Shown one piece after another: positions 61,883 to 64,000 of a stretch of 64,000 bases of DNA; position 1 is the stretch's first letter, and each line of letters opens with the position of its first letter. The DNA lies in NCBI RefSeq assembly GCF_008831285.2, contig NC_045139.1, positions 19,202,354 to 19,266,353 on the forward strand. Reading direction: 5' to 3'. A program made the translations under genes and the position numbers. The notes under the pieces are model-generated. The model saw only the letters and a list, made by a program, of their open reading frames with translations, was not told where the DNA came from and did no database searches. Origin of the DNA: Nymphaea colorata. Lineage: Eukaryota; Streptophyta; Magnoliopsida; Nymphaeales; Nymphaeaceae.

Positions 61883-62435
61883 ATGCATCAAATAGTGTCA
61901 AGGTTACATCTATTTTAAATTCAAAATTCACTTTAAGAACTGATTCTTTGAAAATTTGTATTGTCTTCATAATCAGCAATAGTCAAATAGGACTCTAAGA
62001 TGCTTTTAAACATTTCATCGTCGTCGAAAGTAACAAAAATATATTTTTTGGACTTAAACAAAAGTATGCTTGGGTTATACATAATAAATAAACTTTTCAG
62101 TTTTTTAATTTACGACATACCTCTTTTTATTTCAAGCTATTTTTATCGGGTTTTCTTATTCTAATAAAAATCTTTATATGGATAAACCATATGACATGTC
62201 AATAAATTTTCAACAATTTTTCTATAATATATTAATAACTATACCTTCCGATCAATATGATATATTGAAACACTAAGACTACAAAAACAAATTTTATCCA
62301 TTTATTGGATGAATGACATGAGATTTTGTACAAAAGTGGTTTTTAACTTCCAAGTAGATGTGTGGGAAGAAGACGACCGACGACTTATTTTGGAATTGTG
62401 GGATCCTGGATTCGTGTCTCCTGTGAACGAGAATA

Positions 62436-62463
62436 TATAGTGGTGATGTTCATCACCGCTATA
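62436..62463. repeat. 28-bp near-palindrome
   Basis: TATAGTGGTGATG is followed at once by its near-exact inverse CATCACCGCTATA (one mismatch plus the centre), so the arms have almost no loop. Confidence 0.7.
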
Positions 62464-64000
62464 GTTTAATCTAGTCGGCATACCTCCGTGCAGATCAAGT
62501 TGCGTGCACGAACCACCTGCACCAAGGGAAATAATAAGGGATATTTTGTCATTTATGAAAAAGAAATGGACATTATGAGAGTTCCATTTTTTCATTTCTG
62601 GTGCACAAAAATAGTGCACTGGGCAAAAAATAATAATATTTATCCACATGGGAGTGTAAAAATGAGAGTCTTTTTCAAGTACAAAAAAGAGTTATGAAAA
62701 ATTAAAAGTCTAACAATTATATATTTTTTATAAAATATTTTTAAAATACCTCAATCCCCCTTCTTTTAAACCGTCGTCGATTCATAATGAACCCCTTCAA
62801 ATTAATCACTAATTTAAAAAATTAATATGGTGATGGATGGAAAAATGAACGAGTTCCCGAATATTAGTCACATAATAGAATATACAAGTTTAGTAACAAA
62901 AAAATATTTCAACGTTCAATGACAATAAAGCACATCTCACCTCCTCATACGTGAGAGTTTTTTTTTTTTATCAGTCCACAACGGACGTGCCCTTAAGAAA
63001 ACTGTGTCCACCTTCATAATATCTAAGAAAGCAAACGATCGCAGACGGGGTTTTTCTACTTAAAAAACAGTTATGTTTTGCACCGTTAAATTTTTAGGTC
63101 AAATCCTGGGTTACTACTCGTTTAGATTTAAAATTATGTTAAAATTTTAAGATAAAACTGAAGTTTAATTTAAATACTCTATACAATTTTTTAAGTCATC
63201 ACAACATCGTTTTTTAGAAACGTAACCATTTTTAATAGTTTAATTGTCGTTTTCTGTGCGTTCTACCTGGTTATTAACTAAATCCATTAAATGTAATGTT
63301 GCCCATATATGTATGAATCAGATAATTAACTGGACCTCTTTATTTGTTATTTGTCCCATCCGATTGAAGCAGTTTGAGTAAAGTAAAACTCTACCTCTAA
63401 TTACCAGTGTCTCTTAATTACCTTGGTTGATAACTTAACCAGACGTCCCAAGAAGACAATTAGTTCCCTTCCTCTCCCATAATAATGGACTAACGCTTTC
63501 TGTTTAAATAAATGAACACACACGACAAACGTACGGTTAAAAACTTAGCAGCTTTGGATACAAGTAGTAGTTCCGTGCCCTTAGTATTCATATGAGAAAT
63601 TTCAAAAGCAAGATTTATTGGCGATTGTATGTGCCGACGAATACATTTAATGAAAAACCAAGTCGACCGTTGCGTGGCGGTCTTTTGACGGTTAAATGTC
63701 GTCCCCATATATAGAAGTCGATATGGAGGATGACCATACGCGCTTATAGTTTCCTTATTACTTTACGAACGTTTGCTTTCCATAAACATGTAGCAATGGC
63801 AGCCCAATAGTGTGAAACTTCCTGTAGTTCACGATTTTGAACGAACAAGATTTCCCAAAATTTTTGAATCTAAAAACAACACAGTGTTTTTGATATAAGA
63901 AACACAATACGATCATGAATATCATTTTTAAATTTGACAACAAAACATTCCACTTAACTAAAAACATAATGGTATTTAAAGAAACAAATGTGTTATAATA

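Larger units (their letters stand above)
58399..64000. other. Right-hand intergenic region, no recognised gene
   Basis: 58.4-59.8 kb is probably 3' UTR and flank of the nuclease gene. From 60 kb the DNA is very AT-rich. ORFs here are poly-T or poly-A driven and none has a family signature. A (TA)n run (61823-61845) joined to a hairpin (61845-61882) and a 28-bp near-palindrome (62436-62463) are the only structures seen. Confidence 0.5.

Overview
This is nuclear DNA of a flowering plant. The evidence is GT-AG introns from under 100 bp to about 2.8 kb, AT-rich intergenic DNA with long (AT)n and (CT)n tracts, many small non-autonomous DNA transposons, and plant-specific families (WOX13-clade homeobox, DUF1218, a strictosidine-synthase-like pair). 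The species cannot be named from the sequence. No rRNA, tRNA, CRISPR array, organellar gene, virus-like gene or intact autonomous transposon was seen.

Nine protein genes can be built exon by exon, and in every multi-exon model the frame closes across each splice junction. From left to right: (1) a mitochondrial LYR-motif protein of the LYRM2 type, 1531-2319 (+), 3 exons; (2) an intronless gene like syringolide-induced protein 14-1-1, 5031-5690 (-); (3) a DUF1218 four-helix membrane protein, 9609-11042 (-), 3 exons; (4, 5) two tandem strictosidine-synthase-like / APMAP-like beta-propeller genes, 13931-17272 (-) and 20151-22947 (-), with identical lengths for exons 2, 3 and 4; (6) a WOX13-type homeobox gene, 32019-36052 (+), 3 exons; (7) an HMGB chromatin protein gene, 38816-39895 (+), 7 exons; (8) a THEP1/NTPCR nucleoside triphosphatase gene, 46035-52063 (+), 6 exons; (9) a YqaJ / lambda-exonuclease-type PD-(D/E)XK nuclease gene, 57406-58398 (+), with an intronless coding region and a probable 5' UTR intron of about 2.4 kb.

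The rest is mostly repeats. One family of hAT-like MITEs has CAGGGGCGGAGCTAGG-type ends and recurs at least six times; three copies keep recognisable 8-bp target-site duplications. Other repeats are hairpin elements built on GGATTTGAGATCC, GTTTGAT-ended elements, a diverged AT-rich family with three copies, several short tandem duplications (49, 87 and 120 bp), and a copy of about 120 bp of the HMGB promoter/leader lying 3 kb downstream of its source. The largest stretches without a recognisable gene are 22.9-32.0 kb, 39.9-46.0 kb and 58.4-64.0 kb.

The genes do not form a pathway or operon; apart from the SSL pair they look functionally unrelated, as is usual in plants. I did not find a convincing new multi-gene system. 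The observations most worth following up are the plant YqaJ-type nuclease, the copied HMGB promoter, the SSL pair without the catalytic glutamate, the MITE family with its target-site duplications, and a possible small secreted-peptide ORF inside THEP1 intron 2.
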